NCBI GenBank assembly: GCA_903825565.1
Contig: CAIKBD010000237.1
Coordinates: 1-52,477, forward strand
Origin: an uncultured Anaerolineales bacterium
GTDB lineage: Bacteria > Chloroflexota > Anaerolineae > UBA4142
DNA length: 52,477 nt
Reading direction: 5' to 3'
A model generated the notes under the pieces. It did no database searches and was not told the origin of the DNA. It was given only the letters and a program-made list of their open reading frames with translations. Position numbers and translations under genes: made by a program. Below are positions 33,616 through 42,245 of this stretch, piece after piece; the first letter of the stretch is position 1; each line of letters begins with the position of its first letter.

Positions 33616-34658
33616 ACCGATGGCTCCCTCAAAAAATTGGGCTGGGCAAGCCGCGCCGTGCGACGCGGCATGAGCGTTGCCGGAATCAAGCGCAAAACAC
33701 GCTCCGTCTGTGGATGTTGAATCGCATCCAGCAACACTTGCACCGTCGCGTCCACCATCCGTTCGAGCGGTTGCCGCACCGTCGTGATTTGGTACTTGTG
33801 CCAACTCGCCATTGCAATGTCATCGAATCCAATGATGGACAATTCAGCGGGCACGCGGATGCCCAATTCACCCGTCGCCACATCGTACACCGCCATCGCC
33901 ATCAAATCGCTTGCGCAAAAAACGGCGTCGGGGCGATCCGGTCGGCGCAATAAACGATGCGCGGCGGCATAACCATCCTCGTACGTAAAGTTGCCTACAT
34001 CGCGCAAACCCAGTTCATGCCCACGTTCGCGCAGACGCTCCACAAATCCACGCTCGCGATCACGACTCGTCGAAGTGTTTTCTTCGCCGGCCATAAATGC
34101 GTAACGTGTGTGCCCCGCCGCGATCAACGCGTCAGCAACGAGGCGTCCCGCGCCAACACTATCGCAACACACCGCATTGACGTTGCTTTCAATCGAATAG
34201 CGATTGAATAGAACGACCGGCGTCCCGGCGCGCGCACATTCGTCCGCCAAGGTCGAAGACAGAGTAGCCGAAGTAATAATGATGCCATCCACCTGATATT
34301 GCAACGCGGCGGGCAATGCCGTCTCGACTCCATCATCATCTTCACTGTTCAACAAAAGCGTCCAATAATTTCTTTTCTGCAGTTGACTACTAAATTCTTT
34401 GAGGAGCCGCGCATAAAATGGATTGGTAAAGCGAAACATCACGATGCCGATGATGTTGGTCGAGCGTTGCGTGAGACTACGTGCGAGGACGTTAGGGTGA
34501 TAACCGAGTTGTTTAGCGGCAGTTAGCACTTTGGCACGCATCTCGGCTGAGACACTCGCGCCGGGAGTGAACACACGCGAGACTGCCGCTTGCGAGACAC
34601 CGGCAAGATGAGCCACTTGGACGGATGAAGCACGTTTGCTCGTCGGTTTTGTTCTCAT
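33612..34658 (-). CDS. LacI-family regulator, probable owner of the ATACGTAT operators
   Basis: This 348-residue LacI-family protein has its helix-turn-helix at about residues 11-33 (VQVAHLAGVSQAAVSRVFTPG), with QA at the base-reading positions of the recognition helix. The hinge LGYHPNVLARSL follows, then a sensor domain with FCASDLMAMAVYDVATGELG and VPAELSIIGFDDIAMASW. Its own promoter carries an ATACGTAT operator over the start site, which is the layout of self-repression. It overlaps the lactonase start. The regulator at 35611-36609 is a close paralogue with QS at the same helix positions and may read a similar site. Confidence 0.92.
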   Translation of the reverse strand: MRTKPTSKRASSVQVAHLAGVSQAAVSRVFTPGASVSAEMRAKVLTAAKQLGYHPNVLARSLTQRSTNIIGIVMFRFTNPFYARLLKEFSSQLQKRNYWTLLLNSEDDDGVETALPAALQYQVDGIIITSATLSSTLADECARAGTPVVLFNRYSIESNVNAVCCDSVGAGRLVADALIAAGHTRYAFMAGEENTSTSRDRERGFVERLRERGHELGLRDVGNFTYEDGYAAAHRLLRRPDRPDAVFCASDLMAMAVYDVATGELGIRVPAELSIIGFDDIAMASWHKYQITTVRQPLERMVDATVQVLLDAIQHPQTERVLRLIPATLMPRRTARLAQPNFLREPSV

Positions 34659-34737
34659 CTTGCCAATTTCCAGTGGGAAACTGTCTTTTTTTGCATATCG
34701 TATTCACTCGATACAGCGCAGAAATCCACTAATTATT

Positions 34738-34751
34738 TGAATACGTATACA
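34738..34751 (-). promoter_or_regulatory. LacI-type operator (TGnATACGTATnCA), copy 1, over the lacI start site
   Basis: TGAATACGTATACA lies directly downstream of the -10 box at 34752-34757, so it covers the expected transcription start. A bound dimer would block initiation. A degenerate GAATACGATATGC lies further downstream near 34693-34705. Confidence 0.8.
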
Positions 34752-34779
34752 ATTATAGCGGAAAATTGATTCAAGTCAA
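34752..34779 (-). promoter_or_regulatory. Promoter of the lacI-lactonase-importer operon
   Basis: On the minus strand TTGACT (34779-34774), a 16-base spacer and TATAAT (34757-34752). It gives a leader of about 85 bases before the LacI start. Confidence 0.8.
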
Positions 34780-34818
34780 GTAGTTCTCCCTTAAAGTTTG
34801 TGCCAAACTCGCGATTCG

Positions 34819-35574
34819 TTACACTCCCAGCGGTCGCCCACCGTCCACGTGAATCACATCGCCGGTCGAAAAGGTGAGCACGACGGCGGCGGCAAGCACC
34901 GCATTCGCCACATCGTCCGCTTGCGCGAGGCGATGCAACGGCGTCAATTTTTTCTGTGTCGCGATCATTGCCGGGTCCATCTTTTTGGCGTACTCGCCTT
35001 CGACCCAGCCCGGCGCAATCGAGAGCACGCGAATTTGCGGCGCGAGGGCGCGCGCGAGCGAGCGCGTCATCGAATCGAGCGCGGCTTTCGATGCGCAGTA
35101 CGCCACGTTGCTACCGACGCCGGTCGTGCCGGCAATCGAAGAGATGTTGATGATCGTGCCGCCCGCGTCTTTCGCCAACAACTCTTTGAATGCGCGCACG
35201 GTCGCAAATGCGCCGCGCCAGTTGATGCGAAAAATCCGGTCAATCAATTCGTCGTCCAGTCCGTCGAGGTCATCGTGCACAACTTGCCGCGTGACGCCGG
35301 CGCAATTGACGAGCACATCGAGTTTGCCGTACTGCGCCGCGACCTGCGCCGCGAATTTTTTCAATGCCGCACTGTCGTCCACCGACGCATCGCTCGCAAA
35401 ATGTCCTTCGCCCGGCAAACTCGATGCAACTGCTTGCGCCGCTTGGAGATTCACATCGGTGATGATGACACGCGCGCCGGCTTGCGCGAGTTTCCGGCAA
35501 ATGACCGAACCGATGCCACCACCACCGCCGGTGACGAGTGCAACTTGACCGTGCATCGAAATTTCAATTGGCAT
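34819..35574 (-). CDS. Short-chain dehydrogenase/reductase
   Basis: This is a 251-residue classical SDR. TGGGGGIG is the dinucleotide motif near 15-22; an acidic residue after strand 2 (ITDVN) suggests NAD preference. NCAG, the Ser of NISSIAG and YCASK form the active site. GGAG lies nine bases before ATG 35574. It follows a LacI gene and shares the HisD-like operon, so it probably oxidises a hydroxyl of the sugar before or after the HisD-like step. Confidence 0.93.
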   Translation of the reverse strand: MPIEISMHGQVALVTGGGGGIGSVICRKLAQAGARVIITDVNLQAAQAVASSLPGEGHFASDASVDDSAALKKFAAQVAAQYGKLDVLVNCAGVTRQVVHDDLDGLDDELIDRIFRINWRGAFATVRAFKELLAKDAGGTIINISSIAGTTGVGSNVAYCASKAALDSMTRSLARALAPQIRVLSIAPGWVEGEYAKKMDPAMIATQKKLTPLHRLAQADDVANAVLAAAVVLTFSTGDVIHVDGGRPLGV

Positions 35575-35610
35575 TTCATTTTTCTCCGTAGGACAATTTT
35601 CAAAATTGCT

Positions 35611-36609
35611 CTACACCCGCGCCGAGTTGCGCTGGACGAGCGACCCCGCAATCATTTTGATGATCGGCTTGGCATCCGGTTTTTCGATGCGTTGCTCGAC
35701 CAGTTCGAGCGTCGCATCAATCATCTCTTCGACCGGCTGGCGAATCGTCGTGAGCGAGTACGCTTGCCACTCGCCCGCCGGAATTCCATCGAAACCGATT
35801 ACCGATAATTGCTCCGGCACGCGCACGCCCAGCTCGCGCGCGGCATCGAGCACGCCCATCGCCATGATATCGTTCGCCGCAAAAATTGCCTCGGGCCGAT
35901 CTGCGCGCGCGAGCAATCGGCGCGCCGCCGCATACCCCGACTCGTGCGTGTATTCGCCCTGCTCGCACAACCATTCCGCGATGCCACACTCGCGCAAGCG
36001 CGCGCCAAATCCTTTTTCGCGATCCACATTCGTCGAAGTATTGGCGCGCCCGGCAACATACGCGATACGTTTGTGTCCGGCATTCACGAGCAAATCGGCA
36101 ACCATGCGCCCGCCGGCAACATTGTCGCAACACACCGCGCTCGCTTTCGACCCAGGAATGTAACGATTGAACAAAATGACCGGCGTGCCATGCCGCGCAC
36201 ACTCGTCTGCCATCGCGGTCGAAAGCGTTGCCGAGGTGATGATGATCGCATCCACACGATATTGCAGAACCAGCGGGAGCGTGTCATCCACATCGCGCCC
36301 GGTCGTCGCGTTAAAGAGAAGCGTTTGCTTGCCACTCGCTTGCAAACGATGCGTGAACTGATCGAGCACGTTGGGATAAAACGGATTCGTGATGTCCGCC
36401 ATCACAATGCCGATGATGTTGGTGTGACGCATGATGAGCGAACGCGCAATCGCATCGGGGCTGTAACCTAGCTTACGCGCGGCAGCGAGCACTTTGGCGC
36501 GAGTCTCATCGCTGACTGGCATCCCAGGCGTGAACACGCGCGAAACGGTAGATTGTGATACCTTTGCCACTCGTGCAACATCAACAGATGAGACTCGTTT
36601 AACTGCCAT
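35611..36609 (-). CDS. LacI-family regulator, paralogue of 33612-34658
   Basis: This 332-residue protein has the helix-turn-helix VDVARVAKVSQSTVSRVFTPGMPVS and the hinge LGYSPDAIARSL, both very close to the other regulator. The sensor domains share FNRY(I/S)..S..(A/N)AVCCD and RANTSTNVDREKGF / NTSTSRDRERGF stretches. The two therefore arose by duplication and probably sense related sugars. A strong SD (GGAG) lies eight bases before ATG 36609. It is second in an operon whose promoter has an ATACGTAT operator. Confidence 0.92.
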   Translation of the reverse strand: MAVKRVSSVDVARVAKVSQSTVSRVFTPGMPVSDETRAKVLAAARKLGYSPDAIARSLIMRHTNIIGIVMADITNPFYPNVLDQFTHRLQASGKQTLLFNATTGRDVDDTLPLVLQYRVDAIIITSATLSTAMADECARHGTPVILFNRYIPGSKASAVCCDNVAGGRMVADLLVNAGHKRIAYVAGRANTSTNVDREKGFGARLRECGIAEWLCEQGEYTHESGYAAARRLLARADRPEAIFAANDIMAMGVLDAARELGVRVPEQLSVIGFDGIPAGEWQAYSLTTIRQPVEEMIDATLELVEQRIEKPDAKPIIKMIAGSLVQRNSARV

Positions 36610-36649
36610 TGTGTTTACTCCTCGGATCGAGTGCGTTGATTGGAAATCA

Positions 36650-36690
36650 CTTGACTCAAGGAATCATAGTCATTTTTTGTAACGACGCAA
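36650..36690 (-). promoter_or_regulatory. Possible internal promoter and CTTGACTCAAG palindrome before the second lacI
   Basis: TTGCGT (36690-36685), 16 bases, then TATGAT (36668-36663) lie in the end of the HisD-like gene. An 11-base palindrome CTTGACTCAAG at 36650-36660 sits just downstream. Both are weak on their own. Confidence 0.35.
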
Positions 36691-37944
36691 ACGCAGATCG
36701 GCTTGCTCTTTGTGTCCCCAAAAATTTTCGAGCGCGCACAAACGCGAGGCGTACTCACCAATCTGAACACTGGCTTGCTCGGTGATTTGTTGGTACGTGC
36801 AAGTCTTGATGAATTTACCAACCCACAAACCGCCGGTGTAACGCGCCGCTTGCTTGGTGGGCAAGGTGTGATTTGTGCCGATCACCTTGTCGCCGTACGC
36901 GACGTTCGTTTCTTTGCCGAGAAAGAGCGCGCCATAGTTTTTCATCCGGTCGAGGAAATAACGCGGTTGCTCGGTGAGCACTTCGACGTGTTCCGCCGCG
37001 ACGCGATCGGCTTCAACCACCGCTTCTTCCAAATCTTTCACCACAATCACTTCGCCGCGATCACGCCACGATACACTCGCCACATCGGCGGTGGGCAGAA
37101 CTTTTAATTGGCGTTCGACTTCGGCAATCGTTGCCTGACCCAGCTTTTCACTCGTCGTGATCAAAATTGCCGGCGAATCGGGTCCGTGTTCGGCTTGACC
37201 CAACAAATCGGTCGCGCACATTTCGGCGTCGGCGGTTTCGTCCGCAATCACCAAAATTTCGGTGGGACCGGCAAACAGATCGATGCCGACGCGCCCATAG
37301 AGTTGGCGTTTCGCTTCGGCGACGTACGCGTTTCCCGGACCGACGAGCATATCCACCGGCTTGATCGTCTCCGTGCCAAGCGCCATCGCGGACACCGCTT
37401 GAATGCCGCCGAGCACATAAATCTCATCCGCGCCGGCGAGCGCCATCGCCGCAATCGTCGCCGCCGGAATTTTGCCGTTGATCGGCGGCGTGCAGGCAAC
37501 CACACGCGGCACGCCGGCGACCTTCGCCGTGACGACGCTCATATGCGCGGAGGCGACCATCGGGTAGCGACCGCCGGGCACGTAACAGCCAACGCTTTGC
37601 ACCGGAATATTCTTGTGCCCCAGGATGACGCCGGGCAACGTTTCGACTTCAACATCTTTCAATGCGTCGCGTTGCGCTTGCGCGAACCCACGCACCTGCG
37701 CTTGCGCGAACTTGATGTCTTGAATCACCTGCTCCGGCAAACTCGCGATCAGCTCTTCGATCTGGGTGGGCGAGAGACGAAAATTTTCCGGCGACCATTT
37801 GTCGAATTTTTCCGACAGTTCGCGCACGGCGACATCGCCGCGCTTTTCGATATCTTGCAAAATTCCTTCGACCGTGGTACGAACCTTTGCGTCCACTTCG
37901 CGTGATTTTTCGACGCTCATGCCTCGTTTCAGCCAAGTAGCCAT
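36670..37944 (-). CDS. Histidinol-dehydrogenase-like NAD enzyme in a catabolic setting
   Basis: This 424-residue homologue of HisD, a zinc enzyme, oxidises a primary alcohol through the aldehyde to the acid in two NAD steps. Zinc ligands correspond to Q250, H253, D352 and H411, and the base pair to E319-H320; the spacing follows HisD closely. The motif DLFAGPTE differs from the DMIAGPSE usual in histidine biosynthesis. No other his gene is near; the neighbours are a LacI regulator and an SDR. It resembles the catabolic paralogues typified by HpsN (sulfopropanediol dehydrogenase). Oxidation of a sugar alcohol or aldose to the acid is the likely role. Confidence 0.88.
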   Translation of the reverse strand: MATWLKRGMSVEKSREVDAKVRTTVEGILQDIEKRGDVAVRELSEKFDKWSPENFRLSPTQIEELIASLPEQVIQDIKFAQAQVRGFAQAQRDALKDVEVETLPGVILGHKNIPVQSVGCYVPGGRYPMVASAHMSVVTAKVAGVPRVVACTPPINGKIPAATIAAMALAGADEIYVLGGIQAVSAMALGTETIKPVDMLVGPGNAYVAEAKRQLYGRVGIDLFAGPTEILVIADETADAEMCATDLLGQAEHGPDSPAILITTSEKLGQATIAEVERQLKVLPTADVASVSWRDRGEVIVVKDLEEAVVEADRVAAEHVEVLTEQPRYFLDRMKNYGALFLGKETNVAYGDKVIGTNHTLPTKQAARYTGGLWVGKFIKTCTYQQITEQASVQIGEYASRLCALENFWGHKEQADLRLRRYKK

Positions 37945-37962
37945 TGTTTCACCTCAATTTTA

Positions 37963-37976
37963 TGAATACGTATGCA
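37963..37976 (-). promoter_or_regulatory. LacI-type operator (TGnATACGTATnCA), copy 3
   Basis: TGAATACGTATGCA lies just downstream of the -10 box at 37980-37985, over the predicted start site of the HisD-like operon. The position matches that in the lacI promoter. Confidence 0.8.
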
Positions 37977-37979
37977 GAG

Positions 37980-38008
37980 AATATACCGGAAATCGGCGGC
38001 GTTGTCAA
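37980..38008 (-). promoter_or_regulatory. Promoter of the HisD-like operon
   Basis: On the minus strand TTGACA (38008-38003), a 17-base spacer and TATATT (37985-37980). Confidence 0.85.
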
Positions 38009-38023
38009 GAGGCAAATTAAAAA

Positions 38024-38069
38024 AATAGCCCCGAAGGGTTCGCTTGCGCGGAAACCCTCCGGGGCTATT
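38024..38069 (-). terminator. Rho-independent terminator of the MetE-like gene
   Basis: AATAGCCCCG and its complement close a long stem (38024-38069) with a second AGGGTT/AACCCT segment inside. On the minus strand it is followed by a T-run. It begins three bases after the MetE-like stop and insulates that gene from the HisD-like operon promoter. Confidence 0.88.
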
Positions 38070-38071
38070 CG

Positions 38072-39220
38072 CTAGCCCCACAATTTTTGCGATGCGATTG
38101 CCGCGCCCTCGGACAGCGCGCGGAATTTTGCCCACGTGATCGAGGGATGCACCGCGCCGAACCCGGCGAACGTGCCGAACCCGCAATCGGTTCCGGCGAT
38201 GACCCGCTCGCGTCCGACGAGGTTCGCAAAATTCATAATGCGCTCGGCGACGAGTTCGGGATGCTCGACAAAGTTGGAGGTGCTGTCGAGTACGCCGGGC
38301 ACAATCACTTTATCGTCCGGCAATTTCACGTCGCGCCAAATTTGCCACTCGTGCGCGTGGCGCGGATTCGATGCTTCGACGAGCAATGCCATTGGTTTTG
38401 CCTTCAACACAATCGGCAAAATTTGCTTGAGCGGAATGTCGTGCGTGTGCGGTCCCGAATAATTGCCCCAGCACACGTGCATGCGCGCGCGATCCGCCGG
38501 CACATTGCTCAGCGCATAGTTCAACGCCTCGACCTGCATCGCGGCGTTCCGCAAAAATTCGTCGTCGCTCGCATCGCGGAACTTGATGTGCCGCCCCATT
38601 GCCAAATCGGGACAATCAATTTGCACGACAAACCCGGCGCGCACAATCGCTTCGTACTCGCTCTTCATCGCGTTGGCAAGCGCGTCGAGGTACGCCGCGT
38701 GCGTCGGATAAAATTCGTTCGGCTGAAACACGGCGATGACACCGGGCGATGCCGCGCTCATGAATGCTTCGGTTACGTTCACCGCTTGCAACGCCTCACG
38801 AAAATTTCCCAGGTCGCGTTCGAGCGGCGCATTGTCCTTGACGGTGATCGCGCCCTTGCACACCGGGCGCAGATATTTTGGCGTGCCGCCCTCTTGCGCG
38901 AGGCGATCTCGATATTCGGGAAATTCATCCAGGTCGCGGGGCGTCGCGCGCGGCACTTGTCCCGGCGCAAAGCCGGTGAGACGATGCCGAATGTACGTCG
39001 CGTAACTGATCTTGCTCATCTCGCCGTCGCTCACAATATCAATGCCCGACTCGGCTTGCTGGCGCACGACATCGGCAACGGCGCGGTGCATGATTGCGTC
39101 GAATATCGCGGCATCCATCGCGTCGCCGCGATCCTGGGCAAAGAGTTGATCCACCACATCCTGGGGGCGCGGCAAACTGCCGACGTGCGTCGTGAGGATG
39201 CGTTCGGTTGAAAGTTTCAT
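38072..39220 (-). CDS. MetE C-terminal-like zinc methyltransferase family protein
   Basis: This 382-residue TIM-barrel protein is homologous only to the catalytic half of cobalamin-independent methionine synthase. Zinc ligands are visible: H248 and C250 (HVCWGNYSG), E282 (LVEASNPRHAHEW) and C346 (GTDCGFGT). TTHVGSLPRP opens the barrel. The N-terminal half of MetE that helps bind polyglutamyl-folate is absent, so it may move a methyl or alkyl group between other thiols or act as a lyase, like epoxyalkane:CoM-type relatives. The start is ATG 39220 with GGAGG seven bases upstream. It is monocistronic, with its own promoter and terminator. Confidence 0.87.
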   Translation of the reverse strand: MKLSTERILTTHVGSLPRPQDVVDQLFAQDRGDAMDAAIFDAIMHRAVADVVRQQAESGIDIVSDGEMSKISYATYIRHRLTGFAPGQVPRATPRDLDEFPEYRDRLAQEGGTPKYLRPVCKGAITVKDNAPLERDLGNFREALQAVNVTEAFMSAASPGVIAVFQPNEFYPTHAAYLDALANAMKSEYEAIVRAGFVVQIDCPDLAMGRHIKFRDASDDEFLRNAAMQVEALNYALSNVPADRARMHVCWGNYSGPHTHDIPLKQILPIVLKAKPMALLVEASNPRHAHEWQIWRDVKLPDDKVIVPGVLDSTSNFVEHPELVAERIMNFANLVGRERVIAGTDCGFGTFAGFGAVHPSITWAKFRALSEGAAIASQKLWG

Positions 39221-39257
39221 TGAGATTCCTCCACAAAATATCGTTTGGATGCGCGGC

Positions 39258-39286
39258 ACTATACAATGTTCGAGATGTTTTAGCAA
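39258..39286 (-). promoter_or_regulatory. Promoter of the MetE-like gene
   Basis: On the minus strand TTGCTA (39286-39281), a 17-base spacer and TATAGT (39263-39258), about 38 bases before the ATG. Confidence 0.7.
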
Positions 39287-39297
39287 TGGGGGAGAAA

Positions 39298-39321
39298 AGC
39301 CGGGCGACGCATCGCCCGGCT
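39298..39321. repeat. Intergenic 10-bp perfect stem hairpin
   Basis: AGCCGGGCGA at 39298-39307 pairs with 39312-39321 around CGCA. It lies between the ROC GTPase stop and the MetE-like promoter, so it may also end GTPase transcription, though no T-run follows. Confidence 0.8.
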
Positions 39322-39361
39322 AGGCAGGGGAAAATTCAATTCGGTTCGCTTGGCAGTCACG

Positions 39362-42229
39362 CTATCGAATCACGTCCGGGATATTGGGTTGCCATTGTGC
39401 GTAATGATAATCGCACAGCCAGCGGAAATCGCCGGTGTAGGTGGCGACGCGATGCAGACCCAGTTTGGCTTGCGTGGGATCTACCTCGTTCAGAAAACGA
39501 TGCAGGAGTAGGATGCCAGAGCGTTCGGGTTCGCTGAGCACCTTGCCCGGGGTCATGCCGCGATCAGACGTTTCGATTTTGGCGGGGAGTTTGCCGACGA
39601 TTGCCTTTGCCAAATCCAACTGGCGATCAATGTCCCAGGTCTTGGTCGTGTCGCGCCCAAAGCAAGCATTGATGGCTGGCGCGGCAATCGGCGCGACGGT
39701 GGCAAGCACCTTGAGCGCGAAATTCGCATACGGCGCGATTTGCACAAACAATTTATGCGGCATGTCAACTCGATACAAGCCCTTGCCTGTTTCAAAGATT
39801 GGATGTTGGCATCCTTCCGCTTCGCACCAGAGTTGGATCGCAAGCGGACGCGCTACAAGTTGTTTGAGCGAAAACCCAGCGTCGCGTTCGCGGAACGTAA
39901 AGAGACGCGGACCGTTTTTGGCTTCGTCCGCAATCGCGTTCATCGTCGCCATAAAATAGTTGGCGATGCGACTGTCCATGCCGACAATCTGTTCTTGAAT
40001 CTCGCGCAGTTGAACGCTCGTGTCGCGTTCTTCAAAGCCCATCAACAATTCAGTGATGGATAATCTGCACGAACATTCCTGACAGCGGACGGTGGTGTCG
40101 CCTTCGGCTAAGAACTGGCGCAGGGCGTGAATGTTAAAGCGTCCTTTGCAGGGTTCGCCTTTGACAACTTCGGGGCAGGGCACGGCAAAACGATAGCGGT
40201 CTTTTAGACCGGGCCAATTATCGGTAATCAATTTCTCCAGGGTGTTTTGGAGGATGTTCATGAAATATTCGGGCCATTGACCCTGGGTGTAAACGTGGAA
40301 CTCGCGCCCGCGTTTTTCGAGCATGGCTTGACCATGTGTGCCGTGACTCAGGAACATGCCTTTTTGCCAGTGGAGACTGTGCGCGTTGACAGGAAAAGCA
40401 TAATCATGCGTGCGGACAATCATCCACGGAACGAGACCGGGCGGATCATCTTCCATCGCGCAGACCATGGCGATGCGGCGTTGATTCTTTGGCGGTTCTT
40501 GATCAGGAAGCCACGGAAGTTCAGGGCGCACCTGCGGAACATGCTGCGCGACGAGGCTGGCTTTGCCGTCCGTCAGGCGGTAGGAAACGTCGTATTTCTC
40601 CATCAGGCGCAGGAAGAAGGGGTAGAGGGCGGGGTCGTAGCGTGGTTCGTCTTTGAAGGGATGGTCACGCCAGACCTGAATCAAATGCCCGTCGGGCAGG
40701 ATGCCTTCGGCGTCGCGGGTGGCGCGGTCTTCGAGGACGAAGCCGATGGCTTTGGTGAGCCATTCGGGTTTGAGCACCACGTCGTCGCGCAGTTTTTCGT
40801 CGTCGGCGTAGTGGACGATGTAGCCGAGGTCGTGCATGAGGCGGGCGAGGGTGTCGGCGTCGAGTTGGCTCAAGCCGCGTGCGGCGCAGATTCCGCTAAA
40901 GGTCGAGAAGGAGATGCGTGGTTCGGGGTGAGTAATCAGTTCGTCGCGGGCGGCTTTCCAGTCGCGGTTAAATCCCATCCCCATTTGCGGGAGTTGAGCG
41001 GAGGCGCGGGCGATGATTTGTTTCAGTGCGGCGATGCCCGTCATCTCGCCTGTGGTCTCGTCGGGGACGAGGCTGTCCACTTCGCAAAAATCTACAATCA
41101 TGTCGCCGTATTGGGCTTTGAAGACGGGTTTGTCAATGCGCGCCAGGTGCCCGCCTTCCTTGCAATGGGTGGAGACGATGATGACGCGCGCTTCGTCGCC
41201 GACGCGCAGGCGAATCATTTCCAGCCACTCGTCCAGCCGCCCCTGCTGGACGTTGTTGCGCGGCTCCCAGACGAGCAGGTAGAGCGAACGGCGGCTGAAG
41301 AAGAATTGGTGCGTGACGCGGTAGACGTCCTGCCCGCCGAAATCCCAGGCGTTGAGTTGGATTTCGACGCCATCCTTTTGGGGATGGGGTAAGCGCAAGC
41401 CGTGAATGTCAATCTCGACGCCGTGCGTGGTTCTTTCGTCTTTCTTGGGCGCGCCTGCGCCTTTTTCATTTTTCAACGCTTTGAGGAGCGTGGTCTTGCC
41501 GACGTTGCCTTCGCCGACGAGCACGAGTTTGGCTTCGTAGAGCGGTTCGGCGTTTTGTTCGAGGCTGCGGAGGTATGCCCAGAGTGGGTCAATTTTTCCT
41601 GTTTCTTTATAAGTGTTGTATGCGCTTTGCAGGGCGGGGTTGAGGGGGTTGTTGGGGATATAGATGTCTACTAACTTCTCTTGTTTGGCTAAAGAGGAGG
41701 GGATGTCTGTAATTTGGTTATTAGGAGCATTAATTTCTTTGAGATTTTTCAACTCGTACAGCCAATCTGGTAAAGAATCTAATTTTGCGCTGCCAACCCA
41801 AAGAATTTCAAGAGCCTTTAATTGCTTGATACATTTTGGGATTTTTCCTAATGGATTACCACGATCAGCACCCAAATGAAACTCACGCAATTTAGCAAGT
41901 TTACCTAGACTGTCAGGTAAATCTTTAATCTGATTTGCATGAATGACTAGTTTCTCAATTAATATAAGATTGCCAATCCAATCAGGTATTTCAAGCAATT
42001 GGTTGTAAGAGAGACTTAGGTATGTCAACTGCGTGAGTTGACCGAGCGAGTCTGGCAGGGCGGTCAGTTGGTTGTCGGAGAGATTCAGGGAGGTCAACTG
42101 CGTGAGTTGACCGAGGGAGTCTGGCAATTCGGTTAACTTCATGGAGCGGAGGTCAAGTTCCGTTGCGCGTGAGCGCAGGGCGGCTTTAATTTTCTCTTCG
42201 GCTTTTTTGTATGCGGCGTCTTTTGCCAT
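39362..42229 (-). CDS. LRR-ROC-COR (Roco) GTPase with cysteine cluster
   Basis: This is a 955-residue Roco protein. Residues 21-200 are leucine-rich repeats of the xLPDSLGQLTQLTxLxLSxNQL type, about seven. The ROC GTPase has P-loop GEGNVGKT (239-246), RTTHGVEI (266-273), DFGGQD (296-301) and STHCKEGG (353-360). A COR region follows to about residue 600, including a winged-helix-like part (LDADTLARLMHDLGYIVHY). A Cys-rich segment (CPEVVKGEPC, then CQECSC, about 705-745) looks like a zinc ribbon. The tail ends in a helical stretch (APYANFALKVLATVAPIAAPAINACFG). There is no kinase domain. A strong SD (AAAGGAG) precedes ATG 42229. It is probably a signalling scaffold that dimerises through COR; its effector is unknown. 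Confidence 0.9.
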   Translation of the reverse strand: MAKDAAYKKAEEKIKAALRSRATELDLRSMKLTELPDSLGQLTQLTSLNLSDNQLTALPDSLGQLTQLTYLSLSYNQLLEIPDWIGNLILIEKLVIHANQIKDLPDSLGKLAKLREFHLGADRGNPLGKIPKCIKQLKALEILWVGSAKLDSLPDWLYELKNLKEINAPNNQITDIPSSLAKQEKLVDIYIPNNPLNPALQSAYNTYKETGKIDPLWAYLRSLEQNAEPLYEAKLVLVGEGNVGKTTLLKALKNEKGAGAPKKDERTTHGVEIDIHGLRLPHPQKDGVEIQLNAWDFGGQDVYRVTHQFFFSRRSLYLLVWEPRNNVQQGRLDEWLEMIRLRVGDEARVIIVSTHCKEGGHLARIDKPVFKAQYGDMIVDFCEVDSLVPDETTGEMTGIAALKQIIARASAQLPQMGMGFNRDWKAARDELITHPEPRISFSTFSGICAARGLSQLDADTLARLMHDLGYIVHYADDEKLRDDVVLKPEWLTKAIGFVLEDRATRDAEGILPDGHLIQVWRDHPFKDEPRYDPALYPFFLRLMEKYDVSYRLTDGKASLVAQHVPQVRPELPWLPDQEPPKNQRRIAMVCAMEDDPPGLVPWMIVRTHDYAFPVNAHSLHWQKGMFLSHGTHGQAMLEKRGREFHVYTQGQWPEYFMNILQNTLEKLITDNWPGLKDRYRFAVPCPEVVKGEPCKGRFNIHALRQFLAEGDTTVRCQECSCRLSITELLMGFEERDTSVQLREIQEQIVGMDSRIANYFMATMNAIADEAKNGPRLFTFRERDAGFSLKQLVARPLAIQLWCEAEGCQHPIFETGKGLYRVDMPHKLFVQIAPYANFALKVLATVAPIAAPAINACFGRDTTKTWDIDRQLDLAKAIVGKLPAKIETSDRGMTPGKVLSEPERSGILLLHRFLNEVDPTQAKLGLHRVATYTGDFRWLCDYHYAQWQPNIPDVIR

Positions 42230-42245
42230 CGTCGTTTACTCCTTT

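Noticed and set aside
36670-37944. Histidine biosynthesis gene hisD
   Set aside because: No other his genes are present, the motif DLFAGPTE departs from the biosynthetic form, and the operon is LacI-controlled and catabolic.
37961-38010. Riboswitch upstream of the HisD-like or MetE-like genes
   Set aside because: The leaders are too short and show no cobalamin, SAM or other known aptamer pattern. An operator and a simple promoter explain the sequence.
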